From Vibrio bivalvicida (GTDB lineage Bacteria; Pseudomonadota; Gammaproteobacteria; Enterobacterales; Vibrionaceae): DNA of 64,000 bases. Location of the stretch: assembly GCF_001399455.2 (NCBI RefSeq), contig NZ_LLEI02000014.1, forward strand, positions 1 through 64,000, in the 5' to 3' direction. Positions 1 through 8,423 of this stretch are shown here, piece after piece. The notes beneath the pieces are model-generated. The model saw nothing but the letters and a program-made list of their open reading frames with translations, ran no database searches and had not been told where the DNA came from. The number at the start of each line of letters is the position of its first letter. The stretch's first letter is position 1. Both the position numbers and the translations under genes were made by a program.

Positions 1-92
1 AACGTCTTTGGAGGATCGTTCAACCGATCATTTTAGGCTTAACTGATCGGCATTAACCCACTGGCGCCCTTCGTATCTTTTAATTTGCTCTG

Positions 93-2384
93 CTAAGCCG
101 CTGTATTTAGCTTAGCTTTACCCTTTTTTGGCTTGCCATTGGTATGAACATCACTGAAGTCATGGCTAAAGTGGTCAACTTGAATTGCTTTATAACGCAG
201 CTTGTCCGCCGCAACAATCTGATCAACCTCTTCTTGAGTCAGCACGTCAGCCTCTAATGCTTGTGCCAATTTGTCTGCCAGTAGGCCTTTACGAGCTACT
301 TTGCCCTCTTTCGCGGCACGCATAAGCTTACGTTCCAGGCTCTTAACGTCGTACATCGCTAAGAATGCCGTTTCCATTAGACCAACGCTGTCATTCTCTT
401 CTTTACCTACGTAGCACAACTTAGTAAGTCGATCACGTTGTGCGCCTGGAGTCATCAGGCTTTCTGCAAGTTTCACTGTTAAATCATCGCTTGGTTTAGC
501 AAAATGGTTACCCAATGGGAAAATAAGTACTTTCAGTAAGCGGCCAACTGCCTTTTGCGGGTAGTTGCTAAACGCCTCTTGAAGCGAATTTGCCGCGTTA
601 TGCAAACAGTGCTGAACCGAGTAGTGAACAAAGTCTAGATCTTGTTGCTGACGCCCTTCATCTTCATACTTCTTAAGTGCTGCTGACGCCATATATAGGT
701 AAGCTAGAACATCACCTAGGCGAGCAGAGATCATCTCTTTACGCTTCAGGTCGCCACCCAGTGTCGCCATTGCAATATCAGCGCTGACGGCAAGCGCACG
801 GCTTAGTCGCGTCATCTCTTTGTAGTACTTCTGAGTCGCACCGCTCATGTCTGCTTTAATGAAGCGAGAACCAGTTAAAGCTGCGCCGAACGCACCGAAT
901 GTGTTGCCCATTGCGTGTTTAATATGTTTGAACAATAAGTCATCAAACTCTTTCGCACCCTGTTTCTGATCTGGGTTTGCTGCCGCTTCCATCTCTTTCA
1001 GTACGTATGGGTGACAACGTGTCGCACCTTGACCAAAGATCATCAGGTTACGAGTAAGAATGTTCGCACCTTCTACCGTAATAGCGACTGGAATACCTAG
1101 GTATGGTGATGCTAAGTAGTTCATTGGCCCATCTTGAATGGCACGACCAGAGTGAATATCCATTGAGTCATTAAGGATGGTGCGCGCCATTTCTGTCATA
1201 TGGTACTTAGCAATCGCTGTCACGATACCTGGTTTCTCTTTTAGATCGAGAGAGGTCGTTGTTAGCGTTCGGCTCGCTTCTAGCAAATACGTTAGCCCGC
1301 CAATACGACCAAGTGCTTCTGCTACCCCTTCGAACTTACCAATCGACATACCGAACTGCTTACGAACGTAGGCGTAGGCACCTGTTGTACGAGAAGTCAG
1401 GTGACCAACCGCAGTACCAAGGGCAGGAAGAGAAATACCACGACCGGCAGAAAGACACTCAACCAACATACGCCAGCCTTTACCTGCGTAGTCTTGACCA
1501 CCAATTAGCCAATCCATAGGAATGAAAACATCTTTACCAAATGTTGGGCCATTCATAAACGCGAGCCCTAGTGGGTCATGACGTTCACCAATCTCGACAC
1601 CTTTGTGGTCAGCAGGGATAAGGGCACAAGTAATGCCAAGCTCTTTCTTGTCTCCCATAAGGCCTTCTGGATCGTACATTTTAAATGCCAAACCAAGTAC
1701 AGTTGCCACAGGAGCAAGTGTGATGTAGCGCTTGTTCCAGTTAAGACGAACACCAAGGACTTCTTTACCTTCGTGCTTGCCATAACAAACAATGCCTTCA
1801 TCAGGAATACCACCCGCATCAGAACCCGCTTCTGGGCCTGTCAAAGCAAAACAAGGGATATCAGTACCGTCAGCTAAACGTGGCAGCCAGTAGTCTTTCT
1901 GTTCTTGCGTACCATAGTGAGACAGCAGCTCACCTGGACCTAACGAGTTTGGTACCATAACAGATACCGCAGCGCTGATACTGCGCGTTGCAATACGGGT
2001 CACAATTGTTGAGTTAGCCAAAGAAGAGAACTCTCGACCACCATACTCTTTTGAGATGATCAAAGAAAAGAAACGCTCTTTGCGCAAGTATTGCCATACT
2101 TCAGGAGGCAAATCACGATCTTCTTTTACGATCTTGTGGTCATCCAACATTGCTAGCAGAGTCTCTAGCTCGTTATCCATAAACGATTGTTCTTCTGCTG
2201 TTAGCGTTGGTTTTGGGTACTGGTGCAGTTTGGTGAAATCAGGTCGACCTGAAAACAGCTCACCATCCCACCAAACGCTACCCGCTTCCATTGCTTCCTT
2301 CTCTGTGCTCGACAGAGGTGGCAACACTTTTTTAAACATTTTGAAAGCAGGGTCACTTACCCATTTTCTTCTTAGAGAGCCCAT
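93..2384 (-). CDS. fadE: acyl-CoA dehydrogenase FadE
   Basis: First oxidative step of fatty-acid beta-oxidation: acyl-CoA to trans-2-enoyl-CoA using FAD. The 763-residue protein has the long FadE-type layout with an N-terminal segment before the dehydrogenase core, the CFALTGPEAGSDAG flavin/substrate segment near residues 178-191 and the ITVEGAN segment (435-441), whose Glu438 is the likely catalytic base. Compared with Escherichia coli FadE as I recall it (814 residues), it lacks the N-terminal hydrophobic segment and begins at the equivalent of the MRKSMISAP region, so it is probably not membrane-anchored in the same way. It lies 77 bp downstream of the PsrA-like regulator on the same strand, so the two may be cotranscribed. 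A CTGGTCTAAT stretch just upstream could be a FadR half-site, but this is weak. Confidence 0.95.
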   Translation of the reverse strand: MGSLRRKWVSDPAFKMFKKVLPPLSSTEKEAMEAGSVWWDGELFSGRPDFTKLHQYPKPTLTAEEQSFMDNELETLLAMLDDHKIVKEDRDLPPEVWQYLRKERFFSLIISKEYGGREFSSLANSTIVTRIATRSISAAVSVMVPNSLGPGELLSHYGTQEQKDYWLPRLADGTDIPCFALTGPEAGSDAGGIPDEGIVCYGKHEGKEVLGVRLNWNKRYITLAPVATVLGLAFKMYDPEGLMGDKKELGITCALIPADHKGVEIGERHDPLGLAFMNGPTFGKDVFIPMDWLIGGQDYAGKGWRMLVECLSAGRGISLPALGTAVGHLTSRTTGAYAYVRKQFGMSIGKFEGVAEALGRIGGLTYLLEASRTLTTTSLDLKEKPGIVTAIAKYHMTEMARTILNDSMDIHSGRAIQDGPMNYLASPYLGIPVAITVEGANILTRNLMIFGQGATRCHPYVLKEMEAAANPDQKQGAKEFDDLLFKHIKHAMGNTFGAFGAALTGSRFIKADMSGATQKYYKEMTRLSRALAVSADIAMATLGGDLKRKEMISARLGDVLAYLYMASAALKKYEDEGRQQQDLDFVHYSVQHCLHNAANSLQEAFSNYPQKAVGRLLKVLIFPLGNHFAKPSDDLTVKLAESLMTPGAQRDRLTKLCYVGKEENDSVGLMETAFLAMYDVKSLERKLMRAAKEGKVARKGLLADKLAQALEADVLTQEEVDQIVAADKLRYKAIQVDHFSHDFSDVHTNGKPKKGKAKLNTAA

Positions 2385-2461
2385 AATCAGATCCTTTTGT
2401 TCGCTATTTGTCTGGTCTAATATTCTTGTTATTTGTATTTTGTAAGTACTAGTTAAAACTT

Positions 2462-3088
2462 CTATTCCGCAGCGACGCCTGCTGCTAAGAATGGAATTAG
2501 TTGGTCAACAACCGATTTAGCATCCATTGCTTTTCCGTAATCATTCTCTGCGATCTCAAGCAGTGCTTGGCTCGAAGCCATTGTGAATACACAAGTACCG
2601 AGCGTAAAATGCAAACGCCAGAACAGCTCTTCTTGAGACAGTTTCGGATTGGCTTTCATTACTGACTCTGTAAATAGAGAAAGCGCATCCGAGTAACGAG
2701 TGGTGATAAACCAGCGGAGGTGCCCCTGCACATCTGTGTAACCACGACCAATCAATAGCATGAACCGACTGGTTCCATTTGGCCGTACATCATTTAGATT
2801 ACGTAACGGCCCGCGTAAAGACTCAAACACGTCTGCCATCTCATAACGCTCGTTAAAGTTGAGATTGATTAATGCATCTTGCACAGCCGGCATAAATGCC
2901 TCTAGGTAACGATTAAGTACGGCTCTCACCAAAGTTTTCTTGTCACCAAAGTGATAATTAACCGACGCTAGATTCACGCCAGCTTTGCTGGTAATCGTAC
3001 GTAGAGAAGTATCTTTAAAGCCATGCTCTGCAAAAAGCGCCTCTGCTACATCAAGAATTTTCTCTTTAGTGGAGTTTTTACTTGGCAT
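2462..3088 (-). CDS. psrA: TetR-family regulator, PsrA-like
   Basis: TetR-type repressor of about 208 residues. The N-terminal helix-turn-helix is clear (KEKILDVAEALFAEHGF, then TSLRTITSKAGVNLASVNYHFGDK), followed by an all-helical ligand-binding domain. I start it at the ATG at 3088 (MPSKNSTKEK) rather than at an upstream in-frame codon, because the TetR fold begins there. Location directly upstream of fadE matches the PsrA regulator of fatty-acid metabolism in Vibrio, which senses long-chain acyl-CoA or fatty acids; the ligand is inferred from context. An imperfect AAACAACTGTTT palindrome lies 17 bp upstream of the start, where an autoregulatory operator would sit. Confidence 0.85.
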   Translation of the reverse strand: MPSKNSTKEKILDVAEALFAEHGFKDTSLRTITSKAGVNLASVNYHFGDKKTLVRAVLNRYLEAFMPAVQDALINLNFNERYEMADVFESLRGPLRNLNDVRPNGTSRFMLLIGRGYTDVQGHLRWFITTRYSDALSLFTESVMKANPKLSQEELFWRLHFTLGTCVFTMASSQALLEIAENDYGKAMDAKSVVDQLIPFLAAGVAAE

Positions 3089-3104
3089 TTTAATCACTCG
3101 TATT

Positions 3105-3116
3105 AAACAACTGTTT
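3105..3116. promoter_or_regulatory. possible PsrA operator
   Basis: AAACAACTGTTT is palindromic in its AAACA/TGTTT arms and lies between the psrA-like start codon and its probable promoter. PsrA proteins in other gammaproteobacteria bind GAAAC/GTTTC-type inverted repeats, so autoregulation is plausible. Only the sequence match supports it. Confidence 0.35.
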
Positions 3117-3173
3117 GAAATATACAATCGAAACAGAAAAGCAACAAGCCATTAACATCACACTTTTAGATAT

Positions 3174-3184
3174 TGGTCTGACCA
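3174..3184. promoter_or_regulatory. FadR-like box
   Basis: TGGTCTGACCA is a perfect odd palindrome and matches the core of the FadR consensus (CTGGTCxGACCAG). It is 85 bp upstream of the psrA-like start and about 107 bp upstream of the predicted vrrA start, so it could control either. FadR acts as an acyl-CoA-responsive regulator of fatty-acid genes in Vibrio. Confidence 0.6.
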
Positions 3185-3247
3185 GAAGGTCGGAAAAGGG
3201 TTCTAAGCACCTGAAAGAAGAAAATTAAATATTTTTTGAAAAAAGTT

Positions 3248-3275
3248 GGAACTGTTTTGAAAACGCCCGGTCTGA
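3248..3275 (+). promoter_or_regulatory. sigma-E-type promoter of the vrrA-like sRNA
   Basis: GGAACT at 3248-3253 and GGTCTGA at 3269-3275 match the sigma-E (RpoE) -35 GGAACTT and -10 TCTGA/TCAAA elements, with 16 bp between 3254 and TCTGA. The promoter points to the right, toward a stand-alone hairpin terminator and away from psrA. Predicted transcription start is about 3281. Confidence 0.65.
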
Positions 3276-3280
3276 ATAAT

Positions 3281-3438
3281 TGTAGTTAGCAGAGCATTCG
3301 AGGGTTTGAACAACCCATTAAGTTTACAGGCCGTCAACTTGTCTTCTTACTGAAGCTACTAATTTACGCTGCTTTTTCTTATTTAACTCCTATGTTTATT
3401 TGTATCCGCCCAGAGCCCGATTGCTCTGGGCTTTTTTT
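3281..3438 (+). ncRNA. vrrA: VrrA-like sigma-E-dependent small RNA
   Basis: No open frame of note lies here, but a sigma-E-type promoter (3248-3275) is followed by about 150 nt and a strong Rho-independent terminator (9-bp stem, T7). In V. cholerae, vrrA lies beside the psrA homologue (as I recall between VC1741 and VC1743), is transcribed from a sigma-E promoter, is about 140 nt long and represses outer-membrane protein mRNAs such as ompA with Hfq. Position, orientation, promoter class and size all fit. The pairing region with ompA was not tested, and the 5' end is estimated from the -10 element. Confidence 0.7.
3408..3438 (+). terminator. terminator of the vrrA-like sRNA
   Basis: Perfect 9-bp stem (GCCCAGAGC, loop CCGATT, GCTCTGGGC) followed by seven T. 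It reads rightward, whereas the flanking protein genes are all on the minus strand. Confidence 0.85.
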
Positions 3439-3847
3439 ATTCTGCGCGTTTATTACCAACCTGAGCAAAAACCCAGCGCGAGCTTAACAAGTAGTTACTC
3501 ACCATCCCTACCAGTATCCCAGCAACTAAAGCAATCAAAGGTCCAAACCCAGCCTCTCCTAAAACTGATGACAGCACCTTAAACACAATAAAATTCGGCA
3601 ATGCAGAAAAGCTCGCTCCACACATGAACTTCATCCATTGCTGAAAAGCTTTTTGTTCTGTGCTGTAGAAAGTGAAGATACGATTACCAAACCATGTCAC
3701 CGTAGCCGCGCCAACAAAAGCTATCGCACGAGCAAACATAATTGACGTGTCTGCTAGATAAAACAGAGCCGAAAAAACCGCAGCATCGCCGATAAAGCCG
3801 ATGCCTCCTATCAGCGCAAAGCGTACAAGTCTGACATTCACACTCAC
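3437..3847 (-). CDS. GtrA-family membrane protein
   Basis: Small hydrophobic protein of about 136 residues with four predicted membrane segments and the GtrA signature near the N-terminus (RFALIGGIGFIGDAAVF). GtrA proteins are thought to flip or transfer polyprenyl-phosphate-linked sugars across the inner membrane. I prefer the GTG at 3847 because it forms a GTGA start/stop overlap with the upstream glycosyltransferase; an in-frame TTG lies at 3862. It is the third gene of the GT2/ArnT-like/GtrA operon, whose last bases abut the vrrA-like terminator on the other strand. Confidence 0.85.
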   Translation of the reverse strand: MSVNVRLVRFALIGGIGFIGDAAVFSALFYLADTSIMFARAIAFVGAATVTWFGNRIFTFYSTEQKAFQQWMKFMCGASFSALPNFIVFKVLSSVLGEAGFGPLIALVAGILVGMVSNYLLSSRWVFAQVGNKRAE

Positions 3848-5265
3848 GACTGTTGACCGCAACGATACAGCGAGCGGCGACTCTTAGAGGTAAACTCGAT
3901 GATGCAACTTAATTGTTTCTCTTGAACAAGCTTATCGACAGCAGCGCGTTCACCAATCAACTGCACCTGAGGCAACGAGTCAAGCACGGTTTCATCACCC
4001 AATAATTTTGCCTGACCAAAACTGTAGAACTGGCCCGAAAAAGGACGAGACCCAACGTAGTAAGTCGCTACACTCGGGTCTGCCATCGTTAGAATGACTT
4101 TATCACTGCGCTTATCACCGACATCAAAATGAATAAACCCGATAGCAACAAGCAGTAATACAGGCACGATGGTAGCTGTGACCTTAAACCACTTGTGATC
4201 TTGTTTTACATCCGATACTAGAATGGCTATCAGCAAACCGATCGCTGGCACACCAGGCAGTACATAGGCAGGTAAAATATTTCCCGAAAAAGTAAACAAA
4301 ACGAGTGGCGCAATAAGCCAAAGTAGGAGGAAGCTGACAATGCCATTTTCAGCACTAATAGCTGACTTCAAAATGCGACGTTTTTTCCATAATAAAACTG
4401 GTAACACAATAGACCATGGTGCAGCGGAATAGAGCCAAAATAGCCAAATAGTGCCGCGAGCCTCATTGTGTGCAGTCCCGTAAAGGTCACCTTCCCAGCC
4501 GCTGACCAAAAAGCGCTTAAAGTGTTCACCGATGATGAAGTAATCTAAAAACCCCGGGGTAGCTTGCTCTGCCAGTACATACCAAGGCAGTGCGATCGCC
4601 AACATAAGTAAAGTGCCTCCGACAAGTGGAAAACGTTGCCATATCACTTTGAATGCATGAACAAAACCGTGCTGCAAGATCAGCCAAGGCCCGACAGCCA
4701 ATCCCATTAGCACAACAACAAGCGGGCCTTTCGCCAACAAACCAATAGCTAAGCCAATAAAACCGACATAGCCCCATACTTTATTAGGATGACTGCTTTC
4801 ATAGCTCAACCAACACAGATAAAAGCCTATCATTGCGATTGTCATGCCGAATGTGAGCGCCATATCTGTCATCACAGCACCCGCTGCAATCGAGAAGATT
4901 CCGCAGGTCGCCAAGACCAACGAAGTGACTAAACCACTGTACCCCAGTCGCTTTGCGAATAACCCCATCAATAACAGAATGAACACACCTGCAATCCAGT
5001 GCGGCACTCGAACCGCAAATTCATTAACACCGAATGTTTCGATACCTAGCGCACTCATCCAGGTAAATAATGGTGGCTTACCCCAAAAAGGCACCCCGTA
5101 ATCAAACTGCGGTGTGACCCAATTTCCGGTCTCTATCATCAAACGCGCCATTTCACCGTATCTGGCTTCAGTAGTATCCATTAATGGGTAGGCACCAAGG
5201 GTAACCAGTCGGATAAACAGAGCGGCACCTAAAATGGCCCACAAATGAACTCGGTTAAGACTCAT
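3844..5265 (-). CDS. ArnT/PMT-family membrane glycosyltransferase
   Basis: Multi-spanning protein of 473 residues with the N-terminal periplasmic-loop signature of the PMT/ArnT (GT83/GT39-like) family: YPLMDTTEARYGEMARLMIETGNWVTPQ near residues 27-54, including the conserved acidic residues. Such enzymes move a sugar from a polyprenyl-phosphate carrier to lipid A or another envelope acceptor on the periplasmic side. It overlaps the GT2 gene upstream by ATGA and the GtrA gene downstream by GTGA, so translation is coupled. The sugar and acceptor cannot be read from sequence. ArnT itself would normally sit with arn pathway genes, which are absent here, so I do not call it arnT. Confidence 0.85.
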   Translation of the reverse strand: MSLNRVHLWAILGAALFIRLVTLGAYPLMDTTEARYGEMARLMIETGNWVTPQFDYGVPFWGKPPLFTWMSALGIETFGVNEFAVRVPHWIAGVFILLLMGLFAKRLGYSGLVTSLVLATCGIFSIAAGAVMTDMALTFGMTIAMIGFYLCWLSYESSHPNKVWGYVGFIGLAIGLLAKGPLVVVLMGLAVGPWLILQHGFVHAFKVIWQRFPLVGGTLLMLAIALPWYVLAEQATPGFLDYFIIGEHFKRFLVSGWEGDLYGTAHNEARGTIWLFWLYSAAPWSIVLPVLLWKKRRILKSAISAENGIVSFLLLWLIAPLVLFTFSGNILPAYVLPGVPAIGLLIAILVSDVKQDHKWFKVTATIVPVLLLVAIGFIHFDVGDKRSDKVILTMADPSVATYYVGSRPFSGQFYSFGQAKLLGDETVLDSLPQVQLIGERAAVDKLVQEKQLSCIIEFTSKSRRSLYRCGQQS

Positions 5266-6266
5266 GCTTGTTTCTCCGCTTTTTGATTCTGATGCAGTGC
5301 TTGCTTCTCAGTAACCGATTGCACGAGGTATAAAGGTCTTTGTTTGGTTTCGATGAAAATTCGTCCGATGTATTCACCTAATACACCGATACTGAGCAGC
5401 TGGATTCCACCCAAAGCGAGTTGCACCACCATCATTGACGGATAACCCGTGACAGGATCACCGAACAACAGTGTTTTAACCACAATCATCACACCATAGA
5501 TAAAAGCACCACCAGCAATTAAACATCCTAGGAGTGTCGCAATTCGCAAAGGACGAATAGAAAAAGAAGTAATGCCATCCACCGCCAAACCGATAAGTTT
5601 TAGGTAGTTCCACTTCGTTTCACCACAAAAACGCGCATCGCGTTTAAACTGAATCGTTGCCTGCTTAAAACCAGGCCATGCAAAAATGCCTTTCATATAA
5701 CGATTGCGCTCAGGTAACCGATTGATATGGTCAACAACCTCTCTTGATAGAAGTCGAAAATCACCAACATTTTCAGGAATGTTAGACTTAACCATCGAAT
5801 TCAGAATCCGATAGAACGCGGCGGCAGATTTACGTTTAAACCACGTCTCCCCTAGCCTTTCTGCGCGCTGCATGTTAACGACATCATATCCCTCTCGCCA
5901 TTTATCTAGCATCTGAGGAATCAGCTCTGGCGGATCTTGTAAATCAGCGTCAACTAAGATCACCGCGAGCCCGTTACAATGCTCCAGGCCAGCACTCATC
6001 GCAGCCTCCTTGCCAAAGTTGCGGCTTAAGGCAACACTTTGAATCGACGAAGAACGACTAATAAAACTCTCGACAACCGATAAGCTACGGTCTGTGCTAC
6101 CATCATCGATATAGATAATTTCACTGCTATCAGGCAGCCGTTCGAGCACAGAGGTAAGACGAGAGTGCAGCTCTGGAAGGACATCTTGTTCGTTGAAGTA
6201 AGGAACGATAACACTGAGTGTGATGGGTGACTGAGTACGACTTGGCACTGAGGTTACATAACCCAT
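5262..6266 (-). CDS. GT2 glycosyltransferase, polyprenyl-phosphate sugar synthase type
   Basis: Family 2 glycosyltransferase of 334 residues resembling GtrB/dolichol-phosphate mannosyltransferase. Residues 17-110 carry the GT-A start (LSVIVPYFNEQDVLPEL) and the DADLQDPPE metal/nucleotide site; two C-terminal membrane segments follow (about 240-265 and 280-305). It would load a nucleotide sugar onto undecaprenyl phosphate on the cytoplasmic face for the GtrA-type flippase and the ArnT-like transferase encoded downstream. First gene of the operon, with a purine-rich AGGGGG ribosome site before its ATG, and divergent from the two-component pair. Confidence 0.88.
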   Translation of the reverse strand: MGYVTSVPSRTQSPITLSVIVPYFNEQDVLPELHSRLTSVLERLPDSSEIIYIDDGSTDRSLSVVESFISRSSSIQSVALSRNFGKEAAMSAGLEHCNGLAVILVDADLQDPPELIPQMLDKWREGYDVVNMQRAERLGETWFKRKSAAAFYRILNSMVKSNIPENVGDFRLLSREVVDHINRLPERNRYMKGIFAWPGFKQATIQFKRDARFCGETKWNYLKLIGLAVDGITSFSIRPLRIATLLGCLIAGGAFIYGVMIVVKTLLFGDPVTGYPSMMVVQLALGGIQLLSIGVLGEYIGRIFIETKQRPLYLVQSVTEKQALHQNQKAEKQA

Positions 6267-6361
6267 ATTGCCCCCTATGTTGGATTAGGTTCTCAAACGC
6301 AGCTCTGTCGAACTGCTTCATTGCAATCGAATCTATCAGTAGAGACGTGAAAAGCTTGTTA

Positions 6362-6380
6362 TTCACGCTTTTTTCACGCT
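6362..6380. promoter_or_regulatory. direct repeats, possible response-regulator site
   Basis: TTCACGCT occurs twice at 6362-6369 and 6373-6380, exactly 11 bp apart, and an inverted CGTGAA lies at 6346-6351. Tandem repeats with one-turn spacing are typical of OmpR/PhoB-family regulators. The repeats sit in the 154-bp divergent region between the glycosyltransferase operon and the response regulator gene. Confidence 0.4.
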
Positions 6381-6420
6381 CCCATTGAGATCATCAACCT
6401 CCTTAAAATGAGAGTGTGTT

Positions 6421-7095
6421 ATGAATAGAGTGCTACTGGTTGAAGATAATCGCGAAGTTGCGGGGATCTTGTTCGACTACTTTGAGTATGAAGGTATGGA
6501 ATTAGACTACGCCGACAACGGTGAGTTGGGTCTTCAACTAGCGCTTGAAGGAGCATTCGACATCATTTTGCTTGATCTGATGCTGCCTAGAATGGATGGG
6601 CTGACGGTTTGCAATAAACTAAGAGACGCAGGCATCAACACGCCCGTGTTAATGTTGACCGCTCTGGACAATCGTGACGACATGCTTAACGGCTTTAAAC
6701 ATGGTGCAGATGACTACCTAACCAAGCCCTTTGATTTAGAGATCCTCGAAGCGCGAATTCATGCATTGATCAAACGCTACAAAGGACAAGTCGCCAACTC
6801 CATTTTACAATTTGGTAGCCTTAGAATTGATCAGAAAACTCGTCAAGCATACCGCCACAGCAAACTACTGGCTTTAAACCCAACCACCTACACTATTTTA
6901 GAAATGCTTTGCCAGCGCGCCCCAGAGGTAGTCACTCGTAGAGAAGTATCTGAAAAACTGTGGCAAGAGAGCGGACCAAACAATGACGTATTACGCAGCC
7001 ATATTTATCAACTTCGCAATCAGCTCGATAAACCTTTTCATGCCCCTATGCTGACGACCATTCCCAAAATTGGCTTTCGCTTAGAGGACATCTAA
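6421..7095 (+). CDS. OmpR-family response regulator
   Basis: Receiver domain (1-115) with acidic pocket VEDN, phospho-acceptor Asp52 in LLDLMLPRMDG, Thr80 and Lys102 (DDYLTKPF), followed by a winged-helix DNA-binding domain (about 125-222). It is translationally coupled to the kinase gene by a TAATG overlap. The divergent arrangement with the glycosyltransferase operon suggests it controls envelope sugar modification, but the target is inferred. Confidence 0.93.
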   Translation: MNRVLLVEDNREVAGILFDYFEYEGMELDYADNGELGLQLALEGAFDIILLDLMLPRMDGLTVCNKLRDAGINTPVLMLTALDNRDDMLNGFKHGADDYLTKPFDLEILEARIHALIKRYKGQVANSILQFGSLRIDQKTRQAYRHSKLLALNPTTYTILEMLCQRAPEVVTRREVSEKLWQESGPNNDVLRSHIYQLRNQLDKPFHAPMLTTIPKIGFRLEDI

Positions 7096-8357
7096 TGCCA
7101 CACGGTTTTTTGTCAAACACCCGAACTCTGACTGGTCGACTTGCAGTATTCTTTACTGGCATGTCTTGCGTGATTGGCATCGTCACTTTCTTAATTTTCT
7201 ATTTTGCTCTGCAATGGTCAGAAGACCGCGTGGGTGAACGACGCATCTTAATTGATCGCGATAGCGCCGTAGAACGCTTTCTCGCAGGAGAAAAAGGAGA
7301 GATTCGCCTCGATTCGTTAACCGTAGCTTACAATGACGTGAATTTGGTCCCCAAAGAGTACCGCAAGTATGTCGATGATCATGAAAGCTTTCTAGGTGAA
7401 GTGGGGTCTCTGCTCTCGCCTCATGGACATATGGTATACAACGGCTATTACTCAGACAAAGGAGAGCGAAAGGTCATTGTCTTGCTCTCTTTGATCGACA
7501 AAGTCGAGTTTGGCAATGAAGAAATTCTCTATTCTGGAATCATAGTCATAAGCTTTGTTTCCCTGCTTATGTTTACTTTCGGTGCGCTGCTGTTTCGTCT
7601 TTCTAGGCGCTTGATTGAACCTGTCAACGACATTACCAAACAGCTCAACGACCTCACAGGTGATACAACCCAAGCTTTCGATATTCATCATGAAGCAGCG
7701 GAAGAATTTCAGTTACTTACCACTCACCTCAATCAGTATCGCAAAGAACTTAATCTCGCATTAAAACGAGAACAAGCTTTCGCACGCTATGCTAGCCACG
7801 AGCTAAGAACACCGCTTACTGTGGTAAAAGGGGCAAATAAGCTATTGACTCGCTCTAGTCTCAGCGAGTTTCAGCACAGACAAGTCGCACGTATTGAACA
7901 CGCAGCACTTGAAATGATTACTTTGGTCGATGCACTGCTCTCTATTGTGCGTTACGAGCGCAATGTTGATGATGCGCCACTTAGATCTATCCAGCCGCAA
8001 GAGATAGCGAACATTGTTGCTGCTAATAGGGTGCATGCGACAGAGAAACAGCTTGAGATTGATGTCCGCTTTAATGGTCAACCACAGCTCAGAGCCACAC
8101 CTGCGGTATTAAACATGGTGCTAGGTAATCTTATCCGCAATGCAATCGCAGCGTCAGATCATGGCAGAATCGACGTTGAAGTTTCTTCTCAGCACATAGA
8201 AGTGATTGATGATGGTCCGGGTCTAACAGAAATACCCGATTCTGAAGGTCATGGGCTTGGCCTTTTGATCGTTGAAGACCTATGTAGACGCTACCAATGG
8301 CAATTTGAGTTGACCAATCATGACAAGCGTGGCTGCTGCGCCACCATTAAATTTTGA
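7095..8357 (+). CDS. sensor histidine kinase
   Basis: Membrane kinase of 420 residues: TM1 about 18-40, a short periplasmic domain of roughly 100 residues, TM2 about 146-167, HAMP-like linker, HisKA with His235 in SHELRTP, and a HATPase domain with N (NLIRNAIAAS), G1 (DDGPGL) and G2 (GHGLGL) boxes. Partner of the response regulator just upstream. The periplasmic domain has no family I recognise, so the signal is unknown. Confidence 0.92.
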   Translation: MPHGFLSNTRTLTGRLAVFFTGMSCVIGIVTFLIFYFALQWSEDRVGERRILIDRDSAVERFLAGEKGEIRLDSLTVAYNDVNLVPKEYRKYVDDHESFLGEVGSLLSPHGHMVYNGYYSDKGERKVIVLLSLIDKVEFGNEEILYSGIIVISFVSLLMFTFGALLFRLSRRLIEPVNDITKQLNDLTGDTTQAFDIHHEAAEEFQLLTTHLNQYRKELNLALKREQAFARYASHELRTPLTVVKGANKLLTRSSLSEFQHRQVARIEHAALEMITLVDALLSIVRYERNVDDAPLRSIQPQEIANIVAANRVHATEKQLEIDVRFNGQPQLRATPAVLNMVLGNLIRNAIAASDHGRIDVEVSSQHIEVIDDGPGLTEIPDSEGHGLGLLIVEDLCRRYQWQFELTNHDKRGCCATIKF

Positions 8358-8423
8358 TCTAGATTGATACTCGTAGCCGCTAATCCGTTAAGATAGTCGG
8401 CCAATTTTTTACTATCACTCTCT

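Noticed and set aside
1..36. Open frame at the left edge reading rightward and stopping at 34-36
   Set aside because: Only 11 codons are in the window; too short to call as the end of a gene.
3844..5265. Calling the PMT-type transferase arnT
   Set aside because: The arn pathway genes are absent and the GT2 and GtrA neighbours point to another polyprenyl-linked sugar.
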